Source: Paramecium octaurelia
Lineage: Eukaryota; Ciliophora; Oligohymenophorea; Peniculida; Parameciidae
Length of the DNA stretch: 64,000 nt
Assembly (NCBI GenBank): GCA_905182995.1
Contig: CAJJDP010000010.1
Coordinates: 594,583 to 658,582 of the forward strand
Direction of reading: 5' to 3'
The translations under genes and the position numbers were made by a program. Within the stretch, counting starts at the first letter, position 1, and each line of letters begins with the position of its first letter. Below, in pieces: positions 37,066-49,400 of this stretch. The notes under the pieces are model-generated. The model searched no databases, was not told the origin of the DNA, and saw only the letters and a program-made list of their open reading frames with translations.

Positions 37066-38163
37066 AATATTAATAATTCAATATTTAATTATCAAATATT
37101 AATATTAATTCTATATATTATAATTTTATAAATTTTGATATTTATTTAAATAGTGACACAGGCTACCAATATCCATTTTCCACTTTAAGTAACAAAAATG
37201 TCATCTCAGGATAATATTTTTTAATAATATCATCTAATTTGAATTAATTTAATGGATAATCTAATTTATTCTAATTTTACTCTGACATTAATAATTACTT
37301 AGTTTTAGAATACTCAGATTTATAACAATGTTAGGTTTTTTAAATATATATGGCTTGAGTTTTAAAAATAAATTAGATGATGAAATTATTTCTTGCAATT
37401 AATTTAAATCTCAAGCATTCAATTAACCATGAAACCTAAAATAGATTTAAAATGTTATTGATATGATCATCTTTATGGTTTTAAAAATAATTGTCTCAAC
37501 TTTAGTACTAAAATTTATTGAATAAAACTTAATCAGTATGATAATGAAATTAAGCTATTTTCTCTGCCTGCTTCATATTTTAACCTAATTGTTTCGCATT
37601 AACAGTAAAACATGATTTTGTAATGAATAGAAAGTAAAAAATAATAAAATAAAAATTAATCCATGTATTTTTTCCATAAATTCACCTTCTTAATTTCCAA
37701 AAGACATTAGTTTGGCATCTTTATCCTTATTAATAACTGGTTCTTTGTTTACTTTAAGGCTATGAAATTGTAAAACGAATTAATATCTCCAAAGTATTTT
37801 TAGATGTCAATTGCGTGTCATTTGCTCTCATCGATATATGATTATGATTTCTGGTGGTTTTTAAACTATTCTTGAGAAATGTACCTACTTTCTCTTCTTG
37901 ATTTTGGAAATAAAATCCTCATTAAATTAAATAATATGAATTAGAAATATTTACTTATATATTAATGATTCTATTTGACTTATGCAATATTGTAATATCT
38001 CCATAAATCAGAGTAATAATTAGAATATCGATTGAAATCTTTTATTTTAGATAACATATTTTAAGATTCTAGAGAGATAATTAAAATGTGTATTTATTTA
38101 TATATATATATCTTCTGTAATAAATGTACTTAATAGTGAGTCGAATTGATTTAATTAAAAATA
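37066..38163. other. intergenic with possible gene relic
   Basis: Over 1 kb of AT-rich sequence, much of it without coding character. The part around 37660-37910 shows protein-like fragments in shifting frames on the minus strand and is listed separately. A short TA repeat lies near 38099-38112. Confidence 0.5.
37660..37910 (-). pseudogene. possible frameshifted relic
   Basis: On the minus strand one frame reads KNHQKSQSYIDESK, a TGA, then HAIDIQKYFGDINSFYNFI. It continues naturally only after a frame change into VNKEPVINKDKDAKLMSFGN, then a hydrophobic stretch. A third frame over the same bases is also fairly protein-like, so the call is weak. No family recognised. It looks like a decayed coding sequence rather than an intact gene. 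Confidence 0.33.
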
Positions 38164-39354
38164 ATGTTTGTTGAAGATTATTATAGGAGACTCATAAAAT
38201 AGGAATGTAAAATAACTCCTAAGGAGATTAAGACTGATAGACCTTGGTACCCAAGAAAATTCTAAAACGAAGGCAAGAGGGATGAATATAAGTTCTTTAT
38301 GCTTCCTCCCAACAAAATGGTTACTTTACTAAAAAAAAATAAATTGTCGGCTCCCAATGAAAAGATTAAAGAATTCTTGCATAACCACTCTTTGAAAAAG
38401 ATGGTTGATTTTGGTGAAACCCTCCAAAGTACAACAGATATGAAAGTACAAAGACCGTCGATTTAAATTCTAACTCCTAAAAATAATACTGTGGGACGAT
38501 AATTATTTCCAGTTAAAAGAAGGCCCCTCTGTTTACCTTCAACAAGAGTTATTACTGAGCCTAGCAAGAAATCATCCTCGTAATGCAAGAGTGTGCATAA
38601 ATTAATTCGACTAAAATAAAGCGACCATTACCAGGAGGAACTATATGGCATAATTACAAAACTTAATTACTCCCCTTTGAGAGTGGATACAAGCTTTCTC
38701 AAAAAATAGATATAGCCTCCAAAGATTGTTTAACCTCAACCAGATATAGAACCTGAGATTCCGAAAAGTGTATTACCCTATCCTCCAAGAACAAAAAAAT
38801 AATTACGCTCATTTCTTTTGAGGGCTTTGAAGAAAATCAAAGCTTTGGGTCTTACAATTAAATATGTAATGGAGCATAAAATATTTTCAAAAAAACCATA
38901 TGAGAAGTAGTATTCAAAGGAGTTTATTCATGCAGCCAAGCAGAACAAAATGGAAGAAATAGAAAACTATCTTCAAATCAACCCTTATTTGGTGTTTGAT
39001 TATGATTTCTACAACATGACAGCACTGCATTGGGCTTGTAAAAAAGGTTATCTGCAATTGGTAGAGATTCTATTGAAGTACCATTCAGATATTGATGGAG
39101 TGGATATCCTTTATCGCACTCCATTGATATTATCGATTCAAGAAAATCACTTGGATGTTGCACATTTTCTATTGATGAACGGAGCCTATCCGTGGAGTAC
39201 TGCCATAACAGATTTGAAAAGTATTCTCGAACAAAATGAACGTGCTAAACTTCTCCTTACAAGGGTTAGAAGGGTAATTATTTAGTGTTATTATTCGTAG
39301 TTATAAATAATGGCTAAATGGACTCAATCAGGAGAATATTTGAATCTAATTTGA
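38164..39354 (+). CDS. ankyrin-repeat protein
   Basis: About 387-396 residues. The N-terminal 250 residues are basic and Pro/Ser-rich with no recognised domain. The C-terminal part has about three ankyrin repeats (MTALHWACKKGYLQLVEILL, then RTPLILSIQENHLDVAHFLL). Ankyrin repeats bind proteins; nothing points to a partner. A 27-nt stretch near the 3' end (39270-39296) could be an intron in the same phase, so the ending is the same either way. Confidence 0.88.
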
Positions 39355-39490
39355 CTATAAATATGAATTTAAAATTTATAATTAATAACTGGTTTAATAA
39401 TTAATAAGTCACATGACATATTTTTGAATCATATGAGTTGGTAGTGAATTACTATATATAAATATATTTAATAAAACTCAAACTTATCGA

Positions 39491-39946
39491 ATGTATGCAG
39501 ATTGTGAAGACTATCTGTCTTCTACATCAACTTAAGACGATTATGGAACATTGAATGTAAAGTTGAAGACAGAATTCTGTAAATATTGGACCGAAGGGAA
39601 AATATGTCCATATGGCAATAAAGTAAGAAATTATTATGAGATTCTTAGTGTTACTTTGCACATGGTGAAGAATAATTGTTGTCAAAAGACGTTCCGAAAA
39701 ATTATAGAACTAAAGAATGTAAAAATTTCTAAGAATGTTTTTGTAAATATGGTCAGAGGTGTCAATTTTCGCATATGCTAACCAAATACTAAATGCCTCA
39801 ATTGAAGTATTGGACTTCAGTTGAGAAAATAGAAGTGGGCTCAATTAAAAAAAAGTATTAAATATTTGGAATGATTTAGGCATCGCTTAAAGATATTTAA
39901 ATCGATAACCAGTGGAGTTTATCACAAACAATAGAAACAATAATGA
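39491..39946 (+). CDS. tandem CCCH zinc-finger protein (TIS11/TTP type)
   Basis: Protein of 134 residues. The first finger is FCKYWTEGKICPYGNKCYFAH (C-x8-C-x5-C-x3-H); the second follows YRTKE and reads CKNFQECFCKYGQRCQFSH (C-x7-C-x5-C-x3-H). The leaders KTEFCKYW and YRTKEC are those of the tristetraprolin family, which binds AU-rich elements in mRNA 3' ends and promotes decay. Introns of 26 nt (inside finger 1) and 25 nt (before HRLKIFKSITSG) restore the frame; the length divides by three. The spacing in finger 2 is one residue short of the canonical C-x8-C. Confidence 0.9.
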
Positions 39947-40012
39947 TTTTATTTCTTATCCCAATTCATATTTAAATAACAAATTACAATAATATTATCA
40001 ATTAATTGTCCA

Positions 40013-41096
40013 TCATTTGTTCTTCAAGAAATTAATTGTAAATTCCCAAATGATTTATTAATGATCATATCCATCCTTAAAACTCTCCTAACAGTCTTTG
40101 ATATAGACATCTCTCAAAGGGTCTGAAGAATTTCTAAAAATATGCAATAACATCAAAGCATTAAATTCTGGATGAAATTGAACCCCCAAAATATGGTCAC
40201 TTTAGAATGCATAATTTTCACAATGACGTGCGCTCATTATAACTTCAGTGTTCTTAGGCAATTAAGCTACATAATCTCCATGGATTTAATATACATTGAG
40301 ATTGTTTATTAATTGATCCTTCCACTTGAATTGAGTTGAGAGAGCCGTTCTCCCTACTTACATTCTATCCACATGATTCATCTTCTAGGCCTCCCCCCCC
40401 AAACAATGAGCTAAGACTTAATGTCCAAAACAGATCCCAAAAAGTTTTATTTTCATTTTGTCTGCTTCTCTTAAAAACTGAAATAGTGGTTCCTTCCATT
40501 CCTCACTCAAATCATAAGCTGCACTACTTGATCCTGTGATGATAATGCCATCCAATCCTTATAAATCTGGGAATTTATTCTCTATAACCTGAACATTAAA
40601 AATTGTATTATACCAAATAAACTTCCCAATCCTCATTCTCCTCTTTATAAATACCAAAGTGCATAGCCTCCATTATATTGACATATTCTTTATAATATAA
40701 AGGTTCTGTTATCAATAAGGCAAACCTTTATTTTATATCCTTAGGCTTATATTATTTCAGAATATCAGGAATAATTTCAGATTTAAACCCAAAGTTAACA
40801 TTATAATTTAAGAAGATAACTTTTTCTTATGCTGTTGCTTTTAATATCACTCCTTGATTTACAATACCCAAAAGGTCTTTGAATTCTTACTTTAGGAGAA
40901 GATCTACATAAAGCTCTAATGTTAGATCCTCTTGACATTTTTATTATTATTGCATCAGAAAACGAGCAATTGCAAAAAAGTCATTAGGATCAAAATTTGG
41001 AGAATATTTAATAGAATAGAGATCCAAAGCTTCTGATTAGTAAATGAAGTGATTTTCTGATTTTATGATGAGAGTTACTTATTTGTTAAATTCCAT
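40013..41096 (-). CDS. class I glutamine amidotransferase-like protein with N-terminal extension
   Basis: About 352 residues with one 25-nt intron. The C-terminal 230 residues are a GATase1 domain: nucleophile elbow GICFGHQ with its cysteine, and the His/Glu pair in GVQFHPEF. It resembles stand-alone GATase1 hydrolases of the GMP-synthase/gamma-glutamyl peptidase type. The first roughly 115 residues form a separate helical region (LYVDLLLKQEFKDLLGIVNQ) not found in simple members. No synthase domain is attached, so the ammonia acceptor is unknown; peptidase activity on glutathione conjugates is an alternative. It converges on the CCCH gene with 66 bases between stops. Confidence 0.88.
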
Positions 41097-41149
41097 AATA
41101 ACTTCTATAATATTTAATTAACAAAAAATAAATTATGATATAAAAATAA

Positions 41150-41380
41150 TTAAAAACTTGATTTGCTATTGATTTAATCTTTTAAAGCTTGAAGTTTCTT
41201 TTTATTCTTAATTTTATCTATGAAAACAGATTGTCTCTAAAATCTCTCATTTATTAATTTAATTTAAGAAATTGTCTACTTTAAAGATGATATTATGGTT
41301 TGTTGTGTTGATTCAGGTTAAGTGGATTACTTCAAGACTTCTATGTTTTTAAAATAAATAAATGTATCATTAATAATCAT
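41150..41380 (-). CDS. putative small coiled-coil protein, 3' end unresolved
   Basis: Starts with ATG overlapping the TGA of the upstream cofactor E gene (shared ATGA). The frame is protein-like: VLKQSTQPESTQQTIISSLK, then QSVFIDKIKNKKKLQALKDQ. The frame stays open past 41150 and would run into the amidotransferase gene in another frame (to TGA at 40975), so the real end must be earlier through a splice or stop I could not place. Helical, Gln/Lys-rich, no family. It may be a separate short gene or a decayed downstream exon. Confidence 0.42.
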
Positions 41381-43208
41381 TCTGGTATGATGTTGACGTG
41401 GATGAGACTATTATCTAATACACCAAAATCATTCAAAGTCATATCCTTTCCTTCCATTTAAACAATTTCAGCTTCTTCAGTTACCTTAAATTAAATTAAA
41501 AATATACTTATATTGATAACGCTAACTATTTGATCGGGATGTTAACCAATTTAGAAATCATCATTTTCACAGGTTGTAAACCAGTATTTCCCATTAATTT
41601 CTTTGGGGTAGGTTTATCCTTTAGTTTTCCAACATGATCTATAATCTTTATTGTACAATATTAAGGTTATTGCACTTGTTACTTTGCTTGTGTGTATCCT
41701 CCTTTAACAGTAGGATCAATTTCATAAGGATTTCCATATTTTTTAATTAGTTCAATTACTTTAGGATGATTTTATTTAGCATAATTGATAAAATCATCAT
41801 AATCATAATAGTAATGTTTGACATTCTTTAACAAGAAATATTCTTCAAATGAAGATTTCAAATAAAATATCTCTGAATCCTTTCTTTCAAATTTGGTAAT
41901 TTCACTGCCATTAATGATTTAAACACTAGAAACTTCTGCTATTGCTCTTTATCTCACATACAACTTTCCAAATTTATCAACTAATGGATTATGTTTAATT
42001 GATAGAGAATTCAATTATAAATTTCCTATTTTATTCAAGAACTACGCTTATGCAAAATGATTGTGATCCAAAGCCAAATGTCTAAGAGCCTTAAAATCAG
42101 TAACCAAGGGTAAGTCCTTTAGATTATTCTTATTTAATATGAGTCTCTCTAAGTTTGGTAAATGCCCAAATGATTTTTAAATGCACTCAAATTATGATAA
42201 ATCAGTTTATTCCAAATTTAATAATTTTAGAGCCTATAAATCTGTATCTCTATATTACAAATTCTCATAATCAACCAAAATATTTCTGCACACTAATAAC
42301 TATTAAACCATTGGAAATGCAGGAATTATTAAGGAAATATCCTACCAAGTCAATTGCATTCCAATTAAAACAAGAATTTCTACATGTTTACCACAACCAT
42401 CTACAGGAATTTCTAAGTGTTTTCCTTGTTCATAATCATAAATCAAATAATCTGGTGTTTATGTGAATATTTAATTTTGAAACTATTGTTATCCAAATGT
42501 TTCAAGTTTTGATAATTTATTACTTGATATTGACAATTCTTTTAAAGTAGGTAACTATGATACTAAAACAAAGATTTAATGCCAAGAATGGAACAAATTA
42601 TTCTCCAATCCCAGTATTTTTATATTTTTAAATATACTTCCAACAAAACCAAATGGTCCCATCGTTGAAACATTTTAAGACTCTAAAGATAATTCCTACA
42701 AAGTCTCTAAATTATTCAACTTTTTATATATTTCATCAAAACCATAAAACTCAACCATTTTCTTTCTTTTTTTCATTGTTTCAAAAAATGCTGTGTCATC
42801 AAATTCAATTTTCACTTATTTTTAATTTATAAGTGTAATAACTTTGCTCTTCTCGTCCTAATGGTTAATCAAATCTGAATGTTCTTAAAGGAATTCATCT
42901 TTTACTTGTTCCTACCCTTCCATCTCTTGTAATAATTATGGAGGGATTTCTTTGAAATATTTCAAAAATAATGCTTCCCACAATTTATTACCAAAACTCA
43001 CCTTCTCTTTCTTTAACAAACTACCTGAATTAGCCCCACCAGTTGTTTTGAAATATGTGTACCCTTAGACAGTGCCATTATGTCTTCCTCTATCGGCCTA
43101 ATCCCATTCTACTCCCAACCAAATTTCATCCCCTTTATTCTCATGCATCAAGGGACCTTCGTATTTAACAGTGGCTTTTTCACCTTAATATACTATTCTC
43201 TTATTCAT
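41377..43208 (-). CDS. TBCE: tubulin-folding cofactor E (TBCE)
   Basis: About 602 residues with the TBCE order. An N-terminal CAP-Gly domain (IWLGVEWDQADRGRHNGTVQ, then SGSLLKKEKVSFG) binds the alpha-tubulin tail. A leucine-rich repeat array follows (TLQELSLESQNV, LPNLERLILNKNNLKDLPL, LNSLSIKHNPLVDKFGKLYV). A C-terminal ubiquitin-like segment ends at LNDFGVLDNSLIHVNIIPE. One intron (23 nt) near the 3' end is needed. Cofactor E works with cofactors C and D to fold and release alpha/beta-tubulin dimers in the cytosol, a high demand in a cell with thousands of cilia. Confidence 0.93.
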
Positions 43209-43578
43209 ATATTCAAAATAAATAATATTAAAGACTCTCCTAAATAGATTGTAGCTTCTTAATAAAAGAAAATAATTCAACTGATTAATTCTTATTTATA
43301 AAATGCAGTGATTTTGCTTGGTTGATTAGCTACATCAGTATTTACAGAATGAGGATAAATATATGTTGATTCATCTATTTATTAATATAAAACTAGACAT
43401 TCTTAATAAGATACTCTAAAAATTATATTATTTAATAATATCATCAGATATAGACTATTTAAAGAACTCTTAATTAGGTTTTACTTAAATTTGATTCTGA
43501 TTGCCATCTATACTCCTTCTCTGATATATTCTCAATTGAGTTATAAGGGAGAACAATTTTGTAATAATAAAAATTGAA
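43209..43578. other. divergent intergenic region
   Basis: AT-rich region between divergent cofactor E and transporter genes; it presumably carries both promoters. No coding frame or repeat seen. Confidence 0.6.
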
Positions 43579-45187
43579 ATGGAAATAAAGTATAAATTAC
43601 CTCCGCTTCCAACCAATATCGTAGATATTTATAATAAGATGACTAAACAAAGAAAACAGTACTATAGAAGGTAAGCTTCACAGATGTCGACTATATGCAA
43701 ATTACTAAAAGTGTGTGTAGGAACTGTTGTGTTAGCATTTCCTGAAGGATTTAAAAAGGTGTACCTTACAGGTGGAATATTAGTATTATTTATTTGTGGC
43801 TTACTCCAGTACTATTCTTGGACACTGCTTATAAGAGTTATTGAAGAGAAGGCTGAAATCAAGAGGAAAGAGGAACAAGAAAAATAATAGGCACAAGCTC
43901 AAAATAACTCTTAGGTCATGGAAATCGAGATGGTCACATAGACATTACCTTAGGCCTTATCTCAAAGATCCTTATCTTAAAATGGTAAATAGGAAGATGA
44001 ATTCGAGGAAATAATAGGTGATGACATTATTGATGATATTGAAGATGAAGATAACAAAAAAATAAGGTAGGAAGAAGAAGAGTATCGAAAATAGACAAAT
44101 AATCCACTTGCCAAAAAGACCATTAAATTCGAAAAAATGAATATGATGGGTGTCATGCATGTAATAGATCCAACTAGTAGAGTTTTGGTTATTATATCCA
44201 AAATAATGACTATCCTGTTATTTTATGGCTAAGCTTTGAGTTTATTAATCTTCTGTAAGCAAACCTTTGACTAGATTATCCCTAATTTTGCTGATAACTC
44301 TTTGAATACTCTTTATCTAGCAATTTGTACAATAGCTTTCATAATGGCATTTTCTTTTATCACAAGAATGGAAACTCTCAAATAAACAACCAACATTGGT
44401 TCCTATTTAGTGTTCATCGTCATGTACTTCTTTACTTGTGTTTGTCTTTATTAAATAAAGAATTCTGGATCCTCAGAGAATGACCCTACTATTAGATATG
44501 GAATAAAATTCTCTGAACTTCCCTTCTTTTTTGGTGTTACACTTTACTCATACGATATAAACGGTATCCTTACTGAAATTAGAGAAGAAATGAAACATCC
44601 AGAGAAATTCAGAAAGAATTTAGCATCCTCAATGTTGATTTGCTGCATAATTTATACATCATTTGGAGTATGTGGATATCTGGCATTTGGAGACTCTACC
44701 TAAGAGTTAATAACATCGAATTTGTTGAGTGTAGTTTCAGATATCGGGTTAGGTATTCAAAATGCTTTCTATGCATTATAAATGACTTATGTTTTATCCA
44801 TGATTTAAACAATCTTATTATAAAATGTTGTTTGTATTAGATTGATGGAAGAATTGCCATTTGACTTTTAGAAATCGGATGTGAAACCTATTTTGAGCAT
44901 TTGGTCTAAGTTTGCCATTCGTATTCTTTATATTTCAGGATGCGTGGTATAAAATAATAAATATTTAATAGTTTGGTGGGTATTATTTGACTAATTTTAG
45001 TACAATAATCTCCTTACTTGGGTGTATTCCATCTGTATATCTCGGATTTGTGATGCCATATTATTTATATAAGAAAGTATTCGGAAGATAGAAGATGTAC
45101 CTAGAAATTATAAATGGAACAGTGCTTTTTTTTGGAGTGGCAGGTGCAATATTAGGAATAATTCAAATATTTGGTGCCTTGTACTGA
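43579..45187 (+). CDS. amino acid transporter, AAAP/AVT family
   Basis: About 519 residues with roughly ten to eleven membrane segments. It opens with KLLKVCVGTVVLAFPEGFKK (the helix-1 G-x-G-x-L-x-x-P pattern in degenerate form) and continues with RYGIKFSELPFFFGVTLYSY and the C-terminal ISGCFGGT then LLGCIPSVYLGFVMP motif typical of AAAP proteins. Between helices 2 and 3 is a long Gln/Glu/Asp-rich cytoplasmic loop (about residues 85-190) unlike most relatives. Introns of 28 and 21 nt lie close together near 44950-45000; the length divides by three. Probably a vacuolar or plasma-membrane amino-acid carrier. A second in-frame ATG lies 60 bases downstream. Confidence 0.9.
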
Positions 45188-45924
45188 TTTAAGTTATTTT
45201 AAAATTACTTTGTATATTTTAATAAAGTAGATTAAATAAATTTTAATATTGTTAATTATATAGTACAAAACAAAATGGGATGACAACACACCAGGGATTT
45301 CTTTAGTGAGTTTTCTGATATTAAATAGATTTAAGTTAATTTAAACAAAAAAGTTTAAAGATCAATATGGAACCAATTTATAGTTTTATTTTTATTTACA
45401 AATCAAATTTATTTGATATGATATAAAAACATTGAACTGTATTAATGATATAAAGCTTATTTCCTTCATGTTTCAATAAAATAAAACTTATGTATGATTC
45501 CATTACTAATATTCACATAAAATTTATATTATTTTATAATGATTATTTTTGAAACCTGATAATAATTATAAATATCCTAAAACTGTATAACCAAGTATAA
45601 GAAATAAAGTAAAGTAATTATAATTATAATTGTAATCCTTTCTCAACCACACACTTATAAACTAGATAACAATTCTTGTAATTGAAAAATTAAAAATTCA
45701 GAAACCTTTTAAGAGAATAATACTTAGAAGATATACTTTGACATTATAGTTGAATATCATATACTAATTTAAATATAAATCATATGTATTCATGCATCTT
45801 TAAATATCCATATATAAATAAGACCAAATAAAATGCAATTACAATCTACGCAAAATAAAAACAATAATCTAATAATTTGCTTCTATTTATCATATCATTG
45901 TGATAATAAACATGCAAAAATCCA
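45188..45924. other. intergenic, AT-rich
   Basis: Region between convergent genes. Read on both strands; no coding frame with recognisable character and no repeat. Confidence 0.6.
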
Positions 45925-46284
45925 TCATTTGATTTATACTTTTTGAAAACCAACTATAACTTATTTTCTAAATTTAGCAAAATTAACCATACCATGTTTG
46001 AGTAATGCATATCGTCCATTTTCCCTTTTTACGTAAAAGTACATGTTTTTAGCTCCATTTAAAGTCTCGTGAATTTTATACATTACAGGATATAAAGTAG
46101 AATCCTTATTAAATAACCATCTTAATTCAAATTTCAATCATGATTACTTATTATCATCAATCTTCTTCAATTTTGTTTAAGGATATGGTTCAACAACTAC
46201 TGGAATGTAATTTTTACAGGCTGAGAACTCTTTAGTTTACTTCCTATTAATTAATCCTTCTTCCTCAGCATTAACTTTATCCAT
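45925..46284 (-). CDS. small uncharacterised protein
   Basis: Protein of 110 residues with one 27-nt intron; the length divides by three. Charged N terminus (MDKVNAEEEGLINRKQTKEF) and a globular-looking C-terminal half (LYPVMYKIHETLNGAKNMYF, then RYALLKHGMVNFAKFRK). No membrane segment. No family recognised; the basic aromatic C-terminal half could bind nucleic acid or membrane, but this is a guess. Confidence 0.7.
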
Positions 46285-46459
46285 AATTATTTTATTATTC
46301 AAATATAATTATCAAATTTGAAAATAAGTTTTGCCGATTATTTTATAATTTGAGAACTAGTATCAATACAATATTTTTAACAATAAATGATGGTAAGAAT
46401 TTAAGTTTACATATATAAAATGCTTAGTAATTCATTATATTTATTTCCGTATAGTGTTA

Positions 46460-49400
46460 TCAATTGATTTAGGCTTTTGTTCAAACAAATGCTTTTTTTA
46501 AGATAAACTTTGCTGCTAATTCAATTACTTCCTCTCTGGAGTTGGAGTTGAATTATAATTTTAATTGTTCTAGATTTCATCAATAACTGATTTTAGTCTC
46601 TAGATCTCCTTCTATTAATTAATATTCTCTCTCTCCATCTCCTCCATTCTCTTACTATTCTTCGTCTTGATAAATCCTGCCTTCGGTTATTCATATGCTC
46701 CATGATCGGGCTAAAAGATATAAATATAGAATAATTACCTATCTCCTTAACAAAAGGACCTCCTATTCATATTACTAGCATAGAGTCTTTAACCTTTCAG
46801 TTGTCTGATGATTATCTTCAATTTATGAAATCATTTATTGATGATGATCTCTCAATGAAACGTTTTCTTTCTAAAGTTATATAACTATTTCATGTAAATC
46901 AGCATTTTCTCCTCGAACTCTTTCTAATTCTCCAGTTAATTGTGAATTAGTCTATTTGAATATTTCATATTCTTATAAATCAGCAGCTGTATCAGTTTTA
47001 TGTTACTCCAACTTTTCCTCCAACTTAAGCATCATTTAATTCATTTTTTCTTTTTCAACATCATTAGCCTCTTTTTGCTTAGCTTCTTGCAATTTTTGTT
47101 TTTGAATTTCTTTTTATAATTCATCCTAAACGTATTATTGCTTTTAAAGATTAGCTTATAGATCTTTGATTGTGAATTCAAATTCTTATTGTTATTATTC
47201 ATGTTATTACTTATTCAACTGTTAATCATTTAATAAGTTCTTATTTTATTAAGAAACCTTTTCTAATTATTCACTCAATTATTTAATAAGATCATTCTAT
47301 TATTCTAATCTTCTTTATTATAGAGCGGCTTCTTACTTTCTAGATTATAGTTCAACAAAGGCCGACCTACTAGATTTATCCAAATCTTCATATTCTTAAT
47401 CTCTCTGTAGGATTTATTACTACAATTGAGTTTGCAAATGATCAAGTTTCTTTCCTTAACTCATTTTCTCTTATTCTAATTGTTCAACATATTTTTAAGC
47501 ATCTGCTGACAATTTCTCATTCTCCTTTCTCAATATCTAAAGTTCCCTTTAAAAATTGGTGTATTCACTTTAACACTTTTCAGCTACAATTTCCTTTTCT
47601 GACAACTCTGCTTATAATTTCTTAATTTATTCTACATTCTACTAATTTAGTTATTTCAATTAATCTATCTTCTTCTTCTGTCTTGCAATTTCACTCTCCT
47701 TTTATTATAGAGTATCTGATAACTAATTGCGATCAGTTTACAATTGTTCATTTGTATGCAAAATAGAATCATTCTCTAACATCAACTAATCCATCTATCT
47801 TTATTATTTATTTGCTGATTCCAACTATGCCTTGTCAATCTAGATTCTAGAAATATCAAATCTAAGAGACTAGCATTGATCTTATTGAGTTTACAATTCT
47901 TATCTTAACTAATTTAATTCACTCTCTTATTACTAATAATGTACTGATAATTCTTGATGATCCTGACTCAATAGTTAATTCTGTTGCCCTAATTATTTTA
48001 TTTATTTCTTCTATTCATTAATGGTTTACTTTGCAGTTTATAACTATTAAGTAACTTCTTAATATTAATGTCCTAAATCTTATTGTGTGTTATTCAACTC
48101 CTATTCTAATTCTGATTTCTCCAGATAAACCTTCTCTAATTCTGCTTATTATTGTAGACTCTATTTTTTTAATTTGTCATACTCCAATTAAGCCTTTTAT
48201 TAATAACTATTCATTTTGCTGTTAAATTAGGATATAGAATTCTCTTTAAATTCACCATATTCTTTTTATAAAATAGCATAATTAGTTTCTAATTGTTCCC
48301 TCAATTCAACTTAAGCTGTATGTTCTGACTCTATTTGGCTTATCTAAACTTTGGCTTAATTAAGACTTTTTTGAGTTTCTTCCAATTAGCTTTTCATCAA
48401 ATCCTTTTATTTGCGTATTTTATCGATTTCGGAATTGAAATTAGCCTCCTTTTATTTAAGCTGATTCAATTGAATTTCAAATTCAACTTTGGATGTTTTT
48501 TCCAAAAGAGCAGACTGATTCAATTCGATGAGTTCTTACTGCTTTTATTCTAATTGTTCTTCATACTCTTTGATTAAATCATCCTTCTCCTAATCAAATT
48601 TATGCGTGATGTTCTGATTTTCTTATTCAAGCTTTTCGATGATTTAATGAGATTCTTATAATTATTTCTCCAAAAATTGTTGATTTCGTAAATGTTCTTA
48701 AAGTTTCTAGTCTTATAATTTATTTGAAGAATCGATATTACGTTATAACTTTTGAAGTTGTAACTATAAATCCTTATTACTTGATAATTGCTTTTGTAAT
48801 TCTTAACTCTAATTTTATAGATCCTATTTATACTTAGCAATCTATTCTTGTTATTTTTTCTTATCCTATTATAAATTATCTACCATTAATTTATGTTCCT
48901 AAAGTTATTAGTTTAATGAGTTAATTTAAGATTTCAACTCATCTTCTTAATGTTTAGCCTAAAGTAGTTCATCATTTAATTAGATGATTTGGACTTAAAA
49001 CTATTCCACAGTACTAGATTACTTCCTATGTGTATTTCGTTATTATTCTGACACTGGAATCTAATATGATGGTTATCTTGAATGATCTTCGCTGATTCCT
49101 CCTCTCAATTCAAACATAGCCTGCTCTTGGGAAGGAGAGATAGATTTTCGTTAAGCATCCCCTTACTTTTACGATTATTATCTTTAATTCTATCTAATTG
49201 AATTAAGTTAATCTTATTATTATTATTGTTCATATGTTGGAGATAGAGATTTTCTTTGAATTTACTCTGGTTATTTATAGGATTACTGTCTTTAGCTATC
49301 TTTCCTAATAGCTCTTTAATCTTGGGCATTTCCCTCGACTTCGTTTGGTACTAACATTTATCTTTGATAATCTGATTGAATTTATGATTAACGCTTGGAA

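Noticed and set aside
44640-44840. Alternative frame inside the transporter gene
   Set aside because: Shadow of the membrane-helix coding frame, which continues through with TAA/TAG as Gln.
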